Position numbers and translations under genes: made by a program. From Desulfobacteraceae bacterium (lineage in GTDB: Bacteria > Desulfobacterota > DSM-4660 > Desulfatiglandales > Desulfatiglandaceae), in assembly GCA_030666795.1 (NCBI GenBank), contig DAOUXC010000003.1, positions 1-41,844 on the forward strand: a DNA stretch of 41,844 bases, given 5' to 3'. The first letter of the stretch is position 1; each line of letters starts with the position of its first letter. Under the pieces are notes generated by a model. The model searched no databases. It saw only the letters and a list, made by a program, of their open reading frames with translations, and had not been told where the DNA came from. Positions 8,069-17,715 of the stretch are shown one piece after another.

Positions 8069-9889
8069 TCAAGATGTCCCGGCGTCAATTTCTCCCGGTG
8101 TGGACTTTTTCCAACCAGCCATTAATCCTTCGATTTCACCACTGTTCAACGTCTCTTTCTCCAAGAGGGCATTAGCCATCTTGTGAAGGGTATCCTCGTT
8201 ATTTTTAATGAGCTGTGCCGCCTTTTTGTAGGCCCCGCCTACGATATCCCTGACTTCTTCGTCGATCTTTTGTGCCGTCAATTCACTGTAATCCCTGTGC
8301 CGGGTGAACTCCCTGCCAAGGAATATCGGCCCTTCCTTTTTGCCAAAGGTAAGGGGGCCCAGTTCCTTGCTCATACCGTATTCACAGACCATCTTTCTTG
8401 CCAGCTCAGACGCCCTTTTAATATCGTTCTCCGCCCCGGTGGTCTGAATCTTTAACACGAGTTCCTCTGCCGCCCTGCCACCCATTGATATGCATATATT
8501 ACTCACCAAATAATCTTTGGGGTATGTGTGCTTTTCATTCATGGGTAGCTGCTGGGTCAGACCAAGGGATCGACCCCGGGGAATGATGGTTACTTTGTGA
8601 ATGGGATCTGTACCGGGAAGAAGCCTGGCCACAAGGGTATGCCCTGCCTCATGATAGGCAGTTGTCTTTTTCTCTTCATCACTGATGATCATACTTTTCC
8701 GCTCAGCTCCCATCATGACCTTGTCCTTGGCGTCTTCAAAGTCGACCATCTCCAACCTGTCCTTTCCGCGTCTGGCTGCCATTAGCGCGGCCTCATTCAC
8801 CATATTTTCAATGTCAGCACCCGTAAACCCGGGTGTCCCTCTCGCAAGGACCTCGATATCAACATCATTTGACAGGGGTGTTTTCCTGACATGGACTTTC
8901 AGGATTCCCACCCTCCCCATTATGTCGGGAACCGCGACAACTACCTGTCTGTCGAATCGTCCGGGTCTCAATAGAGCGGGATCAAGCACATCAGGCCTGT
9001 TTGTCGCTGATATCAAAATGACGCCCTCATTGGATTCAAATCCGTCCATCTCCACAAGGAGCTGGTTGAGGGTCTGTTCTTTTTCATCATGTCCACCGCC
9101 CAACCCGGCACCCCTGTGGCGACCAACCGCATCTATCTCATCCATAAATATGATGCAGGGAGCATTTTTTTTGCCCTGCTTGAAGAGGTCTCTAACCCTT
9201 GAAGCGCCAACACCTACAAACATCTCTACAAAATCCGATCCGCTTATGCTGAAAAAGGGAACACCCGCCACACCGGCTATTGCCCTTGCCAGTAAAGTCT
9301 TACCTGTGCCCGGAGCTCCCACAAGAAGAACACCTTTAGGTATTCTTCCCCCCAGCCGGGTGAATTTTCCGGGATCGCGAAGAAAGTCGACGATTTCCTG
9401 TAATTCCTCCCTGGCCTCATCAATTCCTGCGACATCTTCGAATGTGACTTTCTCCCGCGAGTCCGACATGAGATGTGCCTGGCTTTTTCCAAAGGATAGT
9501 GGACTTCCACCGCCTCCTCCCTGCATCCGGCGCATGAAGAATATCCAGACACCGACCAGCACAAGCATGGGGACCCAGGAGAGGAACACCCGGGACCATG
9601 AGGAGCCATTTTCGGATTTTGCCGATATTTTAACCCCTTTGCTCTTGAGCAACTTAATAAGTTCAGGATCTTCTGGGGCGAATGTATTAAAAGATCCTTG
9701 CGCGCTCAGGCCTGATATGTTGTCCCCCTGCATAGTGACCCGGCTGACACTTTCGCTCTCAACCATGCTTAAAAAATCACTGTAACCGATAGAGACGCTC
9801 TTTCCTGGTTGGTCGAATCCCCGGAACAGCATGACCAGCGTAAATCCAATTATGATTAAAACAGCAAGTTTTTTATGGGATAGGTTCAA
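8069..9889 (-). CDS. ftsH: ATP-dependent zinc metalloprotease FtsH
   Basis: N-terminal TM segments; AAA+ Walker A GAPGTGKT, Walker [16 protein letters not shown], second region of homology [21 protein letters not shown], zinc motif HEAGH. Confidence 0.98.
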   Translation of the reverse strand: MNLSHKKLAVLIIIGFTLVMLFRGFDQPGKSVSIGYSDFLSMVESESVSRVTMQGDNISGLSAQGSFNTFAPEDPELIKLLKSKGVKISAKSENGSSWSRVFLSWVPMLVLVGVWIFFMRRMQGGGGGSPLSFGKSQAHLMSDSREKVTFEDVAGIDEAREELQEIVDFLRDPGKFTRLGGRIPKGVLLVGAPGTGKTLLARAIAGVAGVPFFSISGSDFVEMFVGVGASRVRDLFKQGKKNAPCIIFMDEIDAVGRHRGAGLGGGHDEKEQTLNQLLVEMDGFESNEGVILISATNRPDVLDPALLRPGRFDRQVVVAVPDIMGRVGILKVHVRKTPLSNDVDIEVLARGTPGFTGADIENMVNEAALMAARRGKDRLEMVDFEDAKDKVMMGAERKSMIISDEEKKTTAYHEAGHTLVARLLPGTDPIHKVTIIPRGRSLGLTQQLPMNEKHTYPKDYLVSNICISMGGRAAEELVLKIQTTGAENDIKRASELARKMVCEYGMSKELGPLTFGKKEGPIFLGREFTRHRDYSELTAQKIDEEVRDIVGGAYKKAAQLIKNNEDTLHKMANALLEKETLNSGEIEGLMAGWKKSTPGEIDAGTS

Positions 9890-9914
9890 TTTAATATGTT
9901 CCGCATAAGATGAA

Positions 9915-10012
9915 TTAATTCATGTCTTCCGGTGGCTCGGAGGCTGCTGAGGAGTTCTCGTTTTTGGGCTTTTCAGCAACCATCGCCTCCGTTATCATGA
10001 AAAGGCCGGCTG
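9915..10012 (-). pseudogene. GroEL C-terminal fragment (relic)
   Basis: The minus strand encodes [31 protein letters not shown], resembling the GroEL C-terminal ...VAGLxxTTEAMVAEKPK... segment; no GroEL body upstream. Confidence 0.6.
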
Positions 10013-10014
10013 GA

Positions 10015-10143
10015 AGTGAGCAGCACCACTCTACCTTCCACTCCGAACTTGTCTTCGTAGAAGCTTGAATCAATAAACGGCGTATCAGGAATGCCGTGAT
10101 GGATAAAGGCGATTTCCTGCTCAGACACACTGTAGATCCATAG
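10015..10143 (-). pseudogene. GT4 glycosyltransferase internal fragment (relic)
   Basis: A different minus-strand frame from the GroEL tail encodes LWIYSVSEQEIAFIHHGIPDTPFIDSSFYEDKFGVEGRVVLLT, resembling the central segment of GT4 enzymes (...I.FIPHGIPDxPFxDPxFYKDxFGVEGRxVLLTFGLLSxxKGIE...). It is bounded by a TAG upstream and loses homology right after LLT. Confidence 0.6.
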
Positions 10144-10207
10144 CTACTATCAAGAGCTAGCGTGAACGAGATTGTCACAACAAAGAGCTATCGGCACCTA
10201 TTCCGAC

Positions 10208-11689
10208 TCACTGAGCAATGTTTAATTTGCAGATTTTGCGGAAATGATGGCCATAGATCGCAATCGTAACAGCCAGCGGGAGCATTTTAGGTCGACGAAA
10301 AAAAGTCCAGAACAGGATCTTCCAATATTGAAATCGTTCCTTTCCGAAAATACCCAGGCGGATGCTTGAACGCAAGACCGCCATCAGACGTTGAAAATCC
10401 AGGGGAGTCCTAATCTTTGGGCTCCTATACTCCCGGAGGAAGGTCTTGGCTCGTTTATAGTAATGCTTGGGTGAGTAAATGTGCTGCATTAAGTTTGCGT
10501 ATCCTTCGCGCAACACATCAAGTCCCATTACAGGGAGGATGTTGGTTGTGCCATCTGCGTTATCTCCTGTCATAAAGTCGATCAGGCGGCCCTCTTTTTT
10601 CATACGGTCATAGAGCTTTGTGCCGGGAGGAGCGTTTAGTAGGCCCACCATGGCCGTCACGATACCGCTCTTTTGGATAAACTCAATCTGCCGCTGAAAA
10701 ATGGAAGGCGTGTCGCTGTCAAAGCCGACAATGAAGCCTCCTGTCACTTGCAGTCCGGCCCGCTGTATGAGCTTTACACTCTCCAGCAGGTTACGGTTCT
10801 TGTTCTGCTGTTTGTTGCATTCCGCCAGACTTTCTTCATTGGGTGTTTCGATACCGATGAAGACCGTATCAAAACCCGCTTTTACCATCATCTCCATCAA
10901 TGCCGGATCATCGGCCAGATTGATCGAGGCCTCAGTGTTAAAAGGTATTTTCTTACTGCCTTTCTGCCATTGGATGAGTGCGGGCAGGAGATGGGCCTTG
11001 AGATAGACCTTGTTGCCGATAAAGTTGTCATCCACAAAAAAGACTTCACCACGCCATCCCATATTGTAAAGCCCGTCCAGTTCGGCAATAATCTGCCCGG
11101 CTGTTTTCATGCGCGGGCGATGCCCGAATAGTGCGGTTACGTTACAGAATTCACAATTGAACGGACAGCCACGCGAAAACTGGATGCCCATCGTGGCATA
11201 GTGTTTCAAATCGATCAAATCCCAGAGAGGAGCAGGCGTTCTGCGAATGTCGCAAAACTCGGATGTCTCGTAGATGTGCCGGGCGCACCCTTTCTCCAGA
11301 TCCGCCAGAAAAGGGGGCAGGGTTAGTTCGGCCTCATTCAGTACAAAATGGTCCACATCCTCAAATTGATCGTATTCTCCGGTGAATAGCGGCCCGCCGG
11401 CCATGACCTTGAGATTCGCCTCCTTACACCGGGCGATGATTTCACGTGCTGACTCTCTCTGCAAAACCATGGCGCTTATAAACACACAATCAGCCCATGC
11501 CAGGTCTTTGTCATTGAGTTTAGTCACATTCATATCAACCAACTTTTTCGGCCATTCTTTGGGCAGCATTGCTCCTATTGTCAGAAGGCCCAAGGGAGGC
11601 AGGGCCGCCCTTTTGCGAATGAATTTGAGGGCGTACTTGAAACTCCAAAAGGTGGCCGGGTACTCCGGATAAATCAGTAAAGTTCTCAT
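10208..11689 (-). CDS. B12-binding-domain radical SAM protein (DUF4070-type, HpnP/HpnR-like superfamily)
   Basis: N-terminal B12-binding-like region, radical SAM motif QFSRGCPFNCEFCNVTALFGHRPRMKT; C-terminus resembles DUF4070 proteins. Start at MRTLLIYPEYP (11689). Confidence 0.9.
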   Translation of the reverse strand: MRTLLIYPEYPATFWSFKYALKFIRKRAALPPLGLLTIGAMLPKEWPKKLVDMNVTKLNDKDLAWADCVFISAMVLQRESAREIIARCKEANLKVMAGGPLFTGEYDQFEDVDHFVLNEAELTLPPFLADLEKGCARHIYETSEFCDIRRTPAPLWDLIDLKHYATMGIQFSRGCPFNCEFCNVTALFGHRPRMKTAGQIIAELDGLYNMGWRGEVFFVDDNFIGNKVYLKAHLLPALIQWQKGSKKIPFNTEASINLADDPALMEMMVKAGFDTVFIGIETPNEESLAECNKQQNKNRNLLESVKLIQRAGLQVTGGFIVGFDSDTPSIFQRQIEFIQKSGIVTAMVGLLNAPPGTKLYDRMKKEGRLIDFMTGDNADGTTNILPVMGLDVLREGYANLMQHIYSPKHYYKRAKTFLREYRSPKIRTPLDFQRLMAVLRSSIRLGIFGKERFQYWKILFWTFFRRPKMLPLAVTIAIYGHHFRKICKLNIAQ

Positions 11690-11725
11690 AGTCTTTCCTT
11701 TACATATCAAAATTGATAACCTCGA

Positions 11726-12094
11726 TTATTCCTGCTCATTTTGGAAGTTATTTTTAGAGATTCCCTTGCCCCTGAGGGCATTGACGACCTCCGCCCCTTC
11801 CGAATGGGAGACCGTATGGATGTTAATTTCCGACGGTCTGGCTAAAAGGCTCTTTGTCCCGAGCAAAACACTGAATCTTTCAGATTGTATATGACGGTCA
11901 AGGTCTTCACGGGTTTCCCATTCCTCGATAAGACTGAAAACGTGGTTGTCTTCCAGATCACAAAAGATGTCATAGCTCAGACATCCCTTCTCCTTTCCCA
12001 CCGGCTCAATCATGGAGAGAAACGTTTGCATCATCTCCGTTCGTTTTTCCATGAGTGCCTTCATTGTAATCCTCATGATAATCACGGAAGCCAT
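11726..12094 (-). CDS. Antibiotic biosynthesis monooxygenase (ABM)-fold / putative quinol monooxygenase
   Basis: MRITMKALMEKRTEMMQTFLSMIEPVGKEKGCLSYDIFCDLEDNHVFSLIEEWETREDLDRHIQSERFSVLLG, the ABM dimeric ferredoxin-like pattern. Confidence 0.8.
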   Translation of the reverse strand: MASVIIMRITMKALMEKRTEMMQTFLSMIEPVGKEKGCLSYDIFCDLEDNHVFSLIEEWETREDLDRHIQSERFSVLLGTKSLLARPSEINIHTVSHSEGAEVVNALRGKGISKNNFQNEQE

Positions 12095-12320
12095 CCTTTC
12101 CGGGAAAGTCCCATCAAAGGTTTAGGTCACGGTATATTCCCAATTTCAGAAATCTCTACGTCCTGTCTGCCGTCCAAAAAAATCAAACATTGCATTATTA
12201 TATATCCAAACTTCGTGCCAGACCGGATAAGTGGACCCTTATTTGATCCAACATGTTGATTTATCAATGAATGATCAAACTCGAAAGGTTGGTGGACGCG
12301 GGCGGGATGACGCGAAATAG

Positions 12321-12353
12321 TGGTCATATATGGCAAAGGGTCATATATAACCA
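12321..12353. promoter_or_regulatory. Operator-like inverted repeat TGGTCATATATG-N9-CATATATAACCA
   Basis: 12-bp arms matching at 11 of 12 positions with a 9-bp spacer, in the gap between the sigma-54 regulator and the ABM gene. Confidence 0.45.
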
Positions 12354-12556
12354 CGACTTTGGCGTCTTTCAGGTAAAGTGCGTGATGCCTCGAAAGGGTA
12401 TGTGAACGGACAGAAAATGGCTTGAAACCGGTCACAAAAAACAGGTGCGTATTCAGGAAAATCGTCTCAGGCTTTCTATCTTCGGAGGTCGGTGTATGGC
12501 CCGGTTTTATATTTCCACATAGATCATGGATCGGATGAAAAAAGCATTCTAAGGCT

Positions 12557-14104
12557 TTATGGCTTGAGGATGCCGAGTTTTCGCATTCGGGCTCGCAAAG
12601 TACTGCGATTGAGGCCAAGGATTTCGGCGGCCCCGTTTTTTCCACTGACTTTCCATTGGGTTTGCTCGAGGATTCGCACAATGTGTTCGCGCTCAACCGC
12701 TTCGAGCGTTCTTTGCCCAGTCGATAAATCCTTTTGCGGCTTCTTCAGTTCATCCACCAGGTGCAGCTTGGGTCCCGAGGAGTTAATCACCGCCCGTTCG
12801 AGGACGTTTTCCAGTTCCCGGATATTGCCGGGCCAGTGATAATTCTGCAAGGCATTCATGACGCTTGTCGGGATAATCTCAATGGACTTGCCAATCCGCT
12901 TGGAGATCTTTTTGACGTAAAAGTCCACAAGAAGCGGAATGTCATCCAGCCGATCCCGGAGCGGCGGCATGGTAATAGGGAAAATATTTAAACGGTACCA
13001 GAGATCGTCACGGAACCGGCCCCTGCGGACCTCCTCTTCCAGGTTGCGGTTTGTGGCCGCAATAATCCGCGCATCGATCTTGATCGTATGGGAGCTGCCC
13101 AACCGTTCAAACTCACCATCCTGAACCACTCTGAGCAGCTTGGGTTGCAATTCCAGCGGTAACTCGCCAATCTCATCCAGAAAAAGGGTGGCGCCGTCGG
13201 CGACCTCAAATCGCCCCAAGTGTCTGGAATGGGCATTGGTGAAAGCACCTTTCTCATGACCAAAAAGCTCGCTTTCGATAAGGTTTGAAGGCAGTGCGGC
13301 GCAATTCACTTTCACCAGGGCTCGCTCTTTGCGCAAGCTCAAGCCGTGAATGGCCCGGGCGACCAGCTCTTTGCCGGTTCCGGTCTCGCCAAGGACCAGG
13401 ACGATTGTATTGCTGCGGGCAATTTGTTCAATCTTAAAGAGTACGTAATTGATCCCATCACTCTGACCGATAATGTTCTCATGGTTGTATTCCAGCTTGA
13501 TTTCTTCTTGTAGATACGCTCTCTCAGCTTCAAGTTGGTCTTTTAACTTCTTTATTTCTAAAAGTGCGGCTTCAGCGATTTGTTTGCCCTTTTCCGCCTC
13601 TTCCCTTGCGACTCTGATTTCGGCAGTTCGGTTTTCAACAAGTTCCTCAAGATGTCTTTTATAATATTCACGCTCGGTCACATCCTCGATGGATAGGAGG
13701 ATCATCTGGGTTTGCTTAGACTCTCTGTAAATCCGTCTGGCGTTCAGATGCATTATCTTCCGGCCTATGGTCTCAAAGTTATGTTCCACCTCAAAGTCAT
13801 TAAATGTGGAATTCCGAGGAAGAATATCTTCAAATAATTCTCTGAGCTTTGGGATGTCCCATTGCCGGTTGCCAAGGTCATATATTAATAACCCCTCTGT
13901 TCCCTCCGGGTTGACCTTGAAGGTCCTGTAAAATGAATGATTGGCCTTTACAACCTTCAAATCAGGATCAAGCACCACTAAGGGTCCACGAACCGAACCC
14001 AAGATGTTGTCAAAAATTTCAATAAAGGCCTGTAACTTCCCTTTATCGTATCCCAACGCCTTCACTGTTTTTTCAACTTTTTTAAATGATTGCTTGTTAT
14101 CCAT
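12557..14104 (-). CDS. PAS-domain sigma-54-dependent Fis-family transcriptional regulator
   Basis: PAS-like N-terminus, coiled coil, AAA+ GETGTGKE, ESELFGHEKGAFTNA, LFLDEIGELPLELQPKLLRVVQ, Fis HTH AAEILGLNRSTLRARMRKLGI. Confidence 0.95.
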   Translation of the reverse strand: MDNKQSFKKVEKTVKALGYDKGKLQAFIEIFDNILGSVRGPLVVLDPDLKVVKANHSFYRTFKVNPEGTEGLLIYDLGNRQWDIPKLRELFEDILPRNSTFNDFEVEHNFETIGRKIMHLNARRIYRESKQTQMILLSIEDVTEREYYKRHLEELVENRTAEIRVAREEAEKGKQIAEAALLEIKKLKDQLEAERAYLQEEIKLEYNHENIIGQSDGINYVLFKIEQIARSNTIVLVLGETGTGKELVARAIHGLSLRKERALVKVNCAALPSNLIESELFGHEKGAFTNAHSRHLGRFEVADGATLFLDEIGELPLELQPKLLRVVQDGEFERLGSSHTIKIDARIIAATNRNLEEEVRRGRFRDDLWYRLNIFPITMPPLRDRLDDIPLLVDFYVKKISKRIGKSIEIIPTSVMNALQNYHWPGNIRELENVLERAVINSSGPKLHLVDELKKPQKDLSTGQRTLEAVEREHIVRILEQTQWKVSGKNGAAEILGLNRSTLRARMRKLGILKP

Positions 14105-14520
14105 TGGGGAAATCTACGCTTCAATTCAGTTCTATTTTGAACGTGGCTAAATTAAAAATGAGGCAGGTAGATAGTTGAAAGGTTTTCTAATTAGCGCAAT
14201 GCCGGTGTAGCCCTTACATCCCAATTTACAGCATGCAAAATATAATATCCACCGTGGGAGAGTTAGACATCAAAGTATCCTCGAATAATTTTACTTTCAT
14301 TTAAACATACCATATTGTTCTCTATTTTATAATCCTAAAAGTGAACACCCCCTGCCTTATTCCTTTTTTTGCGTGCTTTCATGTGTTCTACATAACTGTT
14401 TGAATTTCCGTTAAATTCAATATGACTACGCCATGCAAAAATCCAACTATTTTCATAAGTATATTCGTTTTTCCAAATTTTCATCAAATTTACAATCAAT
14501 CCTCAATAGAGGAGAATCGT

Positions 14521-15498
14521 CTACTCTGATGTCAACGCATCCAGGGCATCCTGCACAGCATCCTCCAGGTCCGGGGACACCCCGACCTTAAGAAAGACCT
14601 CGAGTCGCGGGACCCAATCGATATCCCCGATTTCACCCACCAGGTAAATGATGTCCCCCTGCACCGATTCATCCGATCCGGACATCTTTTGCCAAAGGGG
14701 TTCCAGGGCCGTTCGCGCGAGATCAGGGGCCCGCTCCGCAATGTCCTCCATGATCACCATGGCCCCCAGCCGAATGGAAAAAAGCTCTTGGGTAAGGACG
14801 TCCAGGAAGTCAGGAAACAGCCGGCCCGCCTCGATCATCATGTCGGCAAGAGGGGCGGCATCCCCTTCCGTGATCATTCGCTCTATGGTTTCTTTGTCAA
14901 ACCGCTCTTTATCCCGGCTCACCAGGGCCTCTATAACCTCTTCAAGCCGGATCTGCCCGGTCCAACGGATGCCGCCTTCACCGATCAGCGTGGGAACCGC
15001 CTGAATGCGGTGCTCTGATGCCTGGTCGGGAAAAAGCAGGCCGTCAATCACACGGACACGCAGTGCCGGATTCACCAGAGGAAGGGGAGCGATCTGCCGC
15101 ATCACAGCCGGACAGTTGTGACACTGTGTGCTCAGAAAGAGCGTCAAAGGAACCCCGCCTGAATGGTTTTCCAGGATATCTCTTATGTCATCCCGGATAT
15201 CCGCAGCCCCCATATCCACGGCCGAAAGCAGATCAAGAAAAGGATCCAGTTCCGTGCCTTCAGGGACAAAATGGAGTTCCCAGGACTTTCGGATATAAAT
15301 TCCCGGCAGATCCTCATCTTTACCCTTTTCTTCTTCTAAAACAATCCCGGGCGCCAATTCCGAGAAATCCCTGATGAATCCCTCAATGGCTCGGCTCTGT
15401 GACCCATCGGTCCGGATCAGACGAAGGGTCACCCCATGAATCAGCCCCTCGTTCCATTTGCGAATAGCATCCGCCTTTTTCTTCAGTTCTTCGTGCAA
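14521..15498 (-). CDS. Thioredoxin-fold (PDO/AhpF-N-like) protein with C-terminal HEAT-like repeats
   Basis: LTLFLSTQCHNCPAVMRQIAPLPLVNPALRVRVIDG...QAVPTLI (CxxC plus cis-Pro), followed by helical repeats VQGDIIYLVGEIGDIDWVPRLEVFLK. Confidence 0.75.
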   Translation of the reverse strand: MHEELKKKADAIRKWNEGLIHGVTLRLIRTDGSQSRAIEGFIRDFSELAPGIVLEEEKGKDEDLPGIYIRKSWELHFVPEGTELDPFLDLLSAVDMGAADIRDDIRDILENHSGGVPLTLFLSTQCHNCPAVMRQIAPLPLVNPALRVRVIDGLLFPDQASEHRIQAVPTLIGEGGIRWTGQIRLEEVIEALVSRDKERFDKETIERMITEGDAAPLADMMIEAGRLFPDFLDVLTQELFSIRLGAMVIMEDIAERAPDLARTALEPLWQKMSGSDESVQGDIIYLVGEIGDIDWVPRLEVFLKVGVSPDLEDAVQDALDALTSE

Positions 15499-15715
15499 TG
15501 TCTAAACCTCAATATAAAGGCCCCGCATTTTGGTGACCGGAGTATAGAGAATTCAATTTTTTATGTCAAATCAAGTTAAGCCGCCACGAAATGCTCATGA
15601 AAATGCTCCGCATCACTCCGCGCGCGGGGAAATTTCAAGTCTTTCCTAAATCCTCTGCATACTTGAAATCTGACCGGGCCGTCATTATTTTATAAAGAGA
15701 TAATGTTTGCATTCA

Positions 15716-15750
15716 AACCCTTGCGCCCTGTGCCTTAAGCCTTTCGCCTG
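15716..15750. repeat. Heptameric tandem repeat, 5 units (AACCCTT GCGCCCT GTGCCTT AAGCCTT TCGCCTG)
   Basis: Five consecutive in-phase 7-mers; the complement is AAGGCNN-type. Confidence 0.6.
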
Positions 15751-15835
15751 GACGCAATTACAGAAATTTTGCACTTATTAAGACCGAATGTTTTTAATCC
15801 GGAAACTTACGATCTAACCCACGAGGAGGTCTACT

Positions 15836-16342
15836 ATGAAAAAGTATTTAAGATTCTTCATGCATTCTTTTAGGAGCCTTCCGCTATGGATTATCTTGTC
15901 TTTAATCCTCGGATGCGCCTACGCAAAGATAAGACCGGGCACTGTTGATACAGGAAGGATACATGAGTTCATAGACCAACAATACACAAGCTCTGATATT
16001 TCCTATTCGGGAGACAGATCTATCCCGGGTGCTGTCCGGTTTGATATAAAAGATGATGATATCGCCCTTACAGGGACCGGTTGGTATCCCGTGAAAAGCA
16101 AAGAACATCTTCATGAGATGATTGATGGCATGATCCGCAAGTACGGATACTGGGGAACTGACGCCCAGGGACCCAGGATTTCCGTGATTCTGGACAGGAA
16201 AGACAACAAAATCGGTTATCTTTTCTCCCCGGTGGATTATACAACCATCAGATCAGAAGGTGCAAATTACGAACTGTCACCCGTAACCGACCTGGATATC
16301 CGGGAGCGGGCAAGACCGGGACTAAGGGGAGCCGGGCCTTAG
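15836..16342 (+). CDS. Putative lipoprotein
   Basis: 168 aa with signal peptide and lipobox (WIILSLILGC); strong RBS (GAGGAGG). Confidence 0.75.
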   Translation: MKKYLRFFMHSFRSLPLWIILSLILGCAYAKIRPGTVDTGRIHEFIDQQYTSSDISYSGDRSIPGAVRFDIKDDDIALTGTGWYPVKSKEHLHEMIDGMIRKYGYWGTDAQGPRISVILDRKDNKIGYLFSPVDYTTIRSEGANYELSPVTDLDIRERARPGLRGAGP

Positions 16343-16377
16343 TTCCCCAATTGAGCTTAAGCCCAATTAGGGCGCAA

Positions 16378-16423
16378 TCAGTGATCAGCAGTCAGCTTTC
16401 AGCGCAAAATATTATGCTGACTG
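16378..16423. repeat. Heptameric repeat TCAGTGA TCAGCAG TCAGCTT TCAGCGC plus inverted half GCTGACTG
   Basis: Four in-phase 7-mers at 16378-16405; CAGTCAGC (16389-16396) is inverted-repeated as GCTGACTG (16416-16423). Confidence 0.65.
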
Positions 16424-16461
16424 ATGAAAGAGTCACAATTGAGTATTGCTACAGGTTTGGA

Positions 16462-17697
16462 TTAATACTCATTCAGATAGAGGCAGGTGAAGATCTTTGC
16501 ATCGGTCAGTATGTTTGATATCAGACAGTATTCATTGGGCTGGTGTGCCGTATCGGACACAGTACACCAGACAGCGGCGGGCAGTCCGGCCCTTCTAAAA
16601 AATGCTGCAACAGTTCCACCGCCAATACCCATGGGTTTTGCCTTTTTTCCTGTTACACGCCTGATTGCCCCGGCCAAGGCCTTGACCACAGGCGCGTCCG
16701 GAGATGTGGGCACTGTGGCGTCCTGCCGGTAAACGGGTTCCACATCAATTTTAAGACCAAGTTCGGTCTCTATCTCTGCGGCGATTTCTTTTGCCGCATC
16801 GAGAATATCATCCACTGAATATTTTGGAAGAATCCGGCAATCCACGCAAAATACATCCCTCCCCGGTATAGTATTTATATTGGGAACATTGGCCTCCATT
16901 TTTGTGGGCTCAAAAGTGGATAACGCCGGTTTAAAAAGTTCATCGGAAAAACCGAACTTCTCTTTCAGCTTTTCAAGGGACACGATCAGTTTGGCCGCAC
17001 CGAGAAGACTGTTCTTACCCTTATCCGGTGTACTTGCATGGCACTGCTTCCCGGTTACTGTAAACTTTATCCACAACATGGATTTCTCTGCCACCTCAAT
17101 CATTGTGCCTTCTTCGTTCCCTCCATCCGGCACTATGATCAAATCCTGCTCCTTGAAAAGATTCCTGTGATTTTCTAAAACATAGCTGAGCCCGTAGTCA
17201 CTTCCTGTCTCCTCGTCAGCAACAACTGCCAGGCCTACGGGCATTTTCAACTTTAATCCGGATTCAAGTACGGCCTTGAGAGCCAGATAGGGGCTGACAA
17301 AACCGTGCTGGTTGTCTTCAACACCTCTGCCGATAACCCTATCGCCGTCAATTTCTAACTGATAAGGATTACTTTTCCACAAACCGGGATCACCTGGAGG
17401 TACAATATCCGAATGGCTCAACACCCAGACCGTGGGTTCTGCCTTGCTGTTTCCCCAACTTGCAATCAGGTTTGGACGGTAACCGTCCTCCGCCCTTTCA
17501 TCAGGGGCATTGATTTCCTGAAGGTCATCGGGATTCAACTCCTTGAGCAGGCCATTTATAAAATTTGTCTTTTCATGTTCACCCGAACCGCCGTTGTCCG
17601 GTCCCAGGGCAACCCTTGAGGTAAGCTCTCCCTCAAGTTGAATAACCTCATCTCTCAAGCCGTCTATACGGTCAAATACACTTTTAAGTTCAGACAT
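16462..17697 (-). CDS. M20 family metallopeptidase/metallo-hydrolase (ArgE/DapE-like)
   Basis: WVLSHSDIVPPGD, GRGVEDNQHGFVSPYLALKA, VADEETGSDYGL, PMGIGGGTVAAFFRRAGLPAAVW. Confidence 0.9.
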   Translation of the reverse strand: MSELKSVFDRIDGLRDEVIQLEGELTSRVALGPDNGGSGEHEKTNFINGLLKELNPDDLQEINAPDERAEDGYRPNLIASWGNSKAEPTVWVLSHSDIVPPGDPGLWKSNPYQLEIDGDRVIGRGVEDNQHGFVSPYLALKAVLESGLKLKMPVGLAVVADEETGSDYGLSYVLENHRNLFKEQDLIIVPDGGNEEGTMIEVAEKSMLWIKFTVTGKQCHASTPDKGKNSLLGAAKLIVSLEKLKEKFGFSDELFKPALSTFEPTKMEANVPNINTIPGRDVFCVDCRILPKYSVDDILDAAKEIAAEIETELGLKIDVEPVYRQDATVPTSPDAPVVKALAGAIRRVTGKKAKPMGIGGGTVAAFFRRAGLPAAVWCTVSDTAHQPNEYCLISNILTDAKIFTCLYLNEY

Positions 17698-17715
17698 ATA
17701 TCTACTCCTTAGTTT

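Noticed and set aside
8685-9785. 366-aa plus-strand ORF
   Set aside because: Antisense to ftsH with low-complexity Ser/Pro-rich translation; a shadow ORF of a strongly conserved gene.
12127-12696. 189-aa minus-strand ORF between the regulator and ABM genes
   Set aside because: Overlaps the start of the 3' end of the well-supported sigma-54 regulator in another frame; no recognisable domain or convincing start. The non-overlapping part could be decayed but I cannot identify it.
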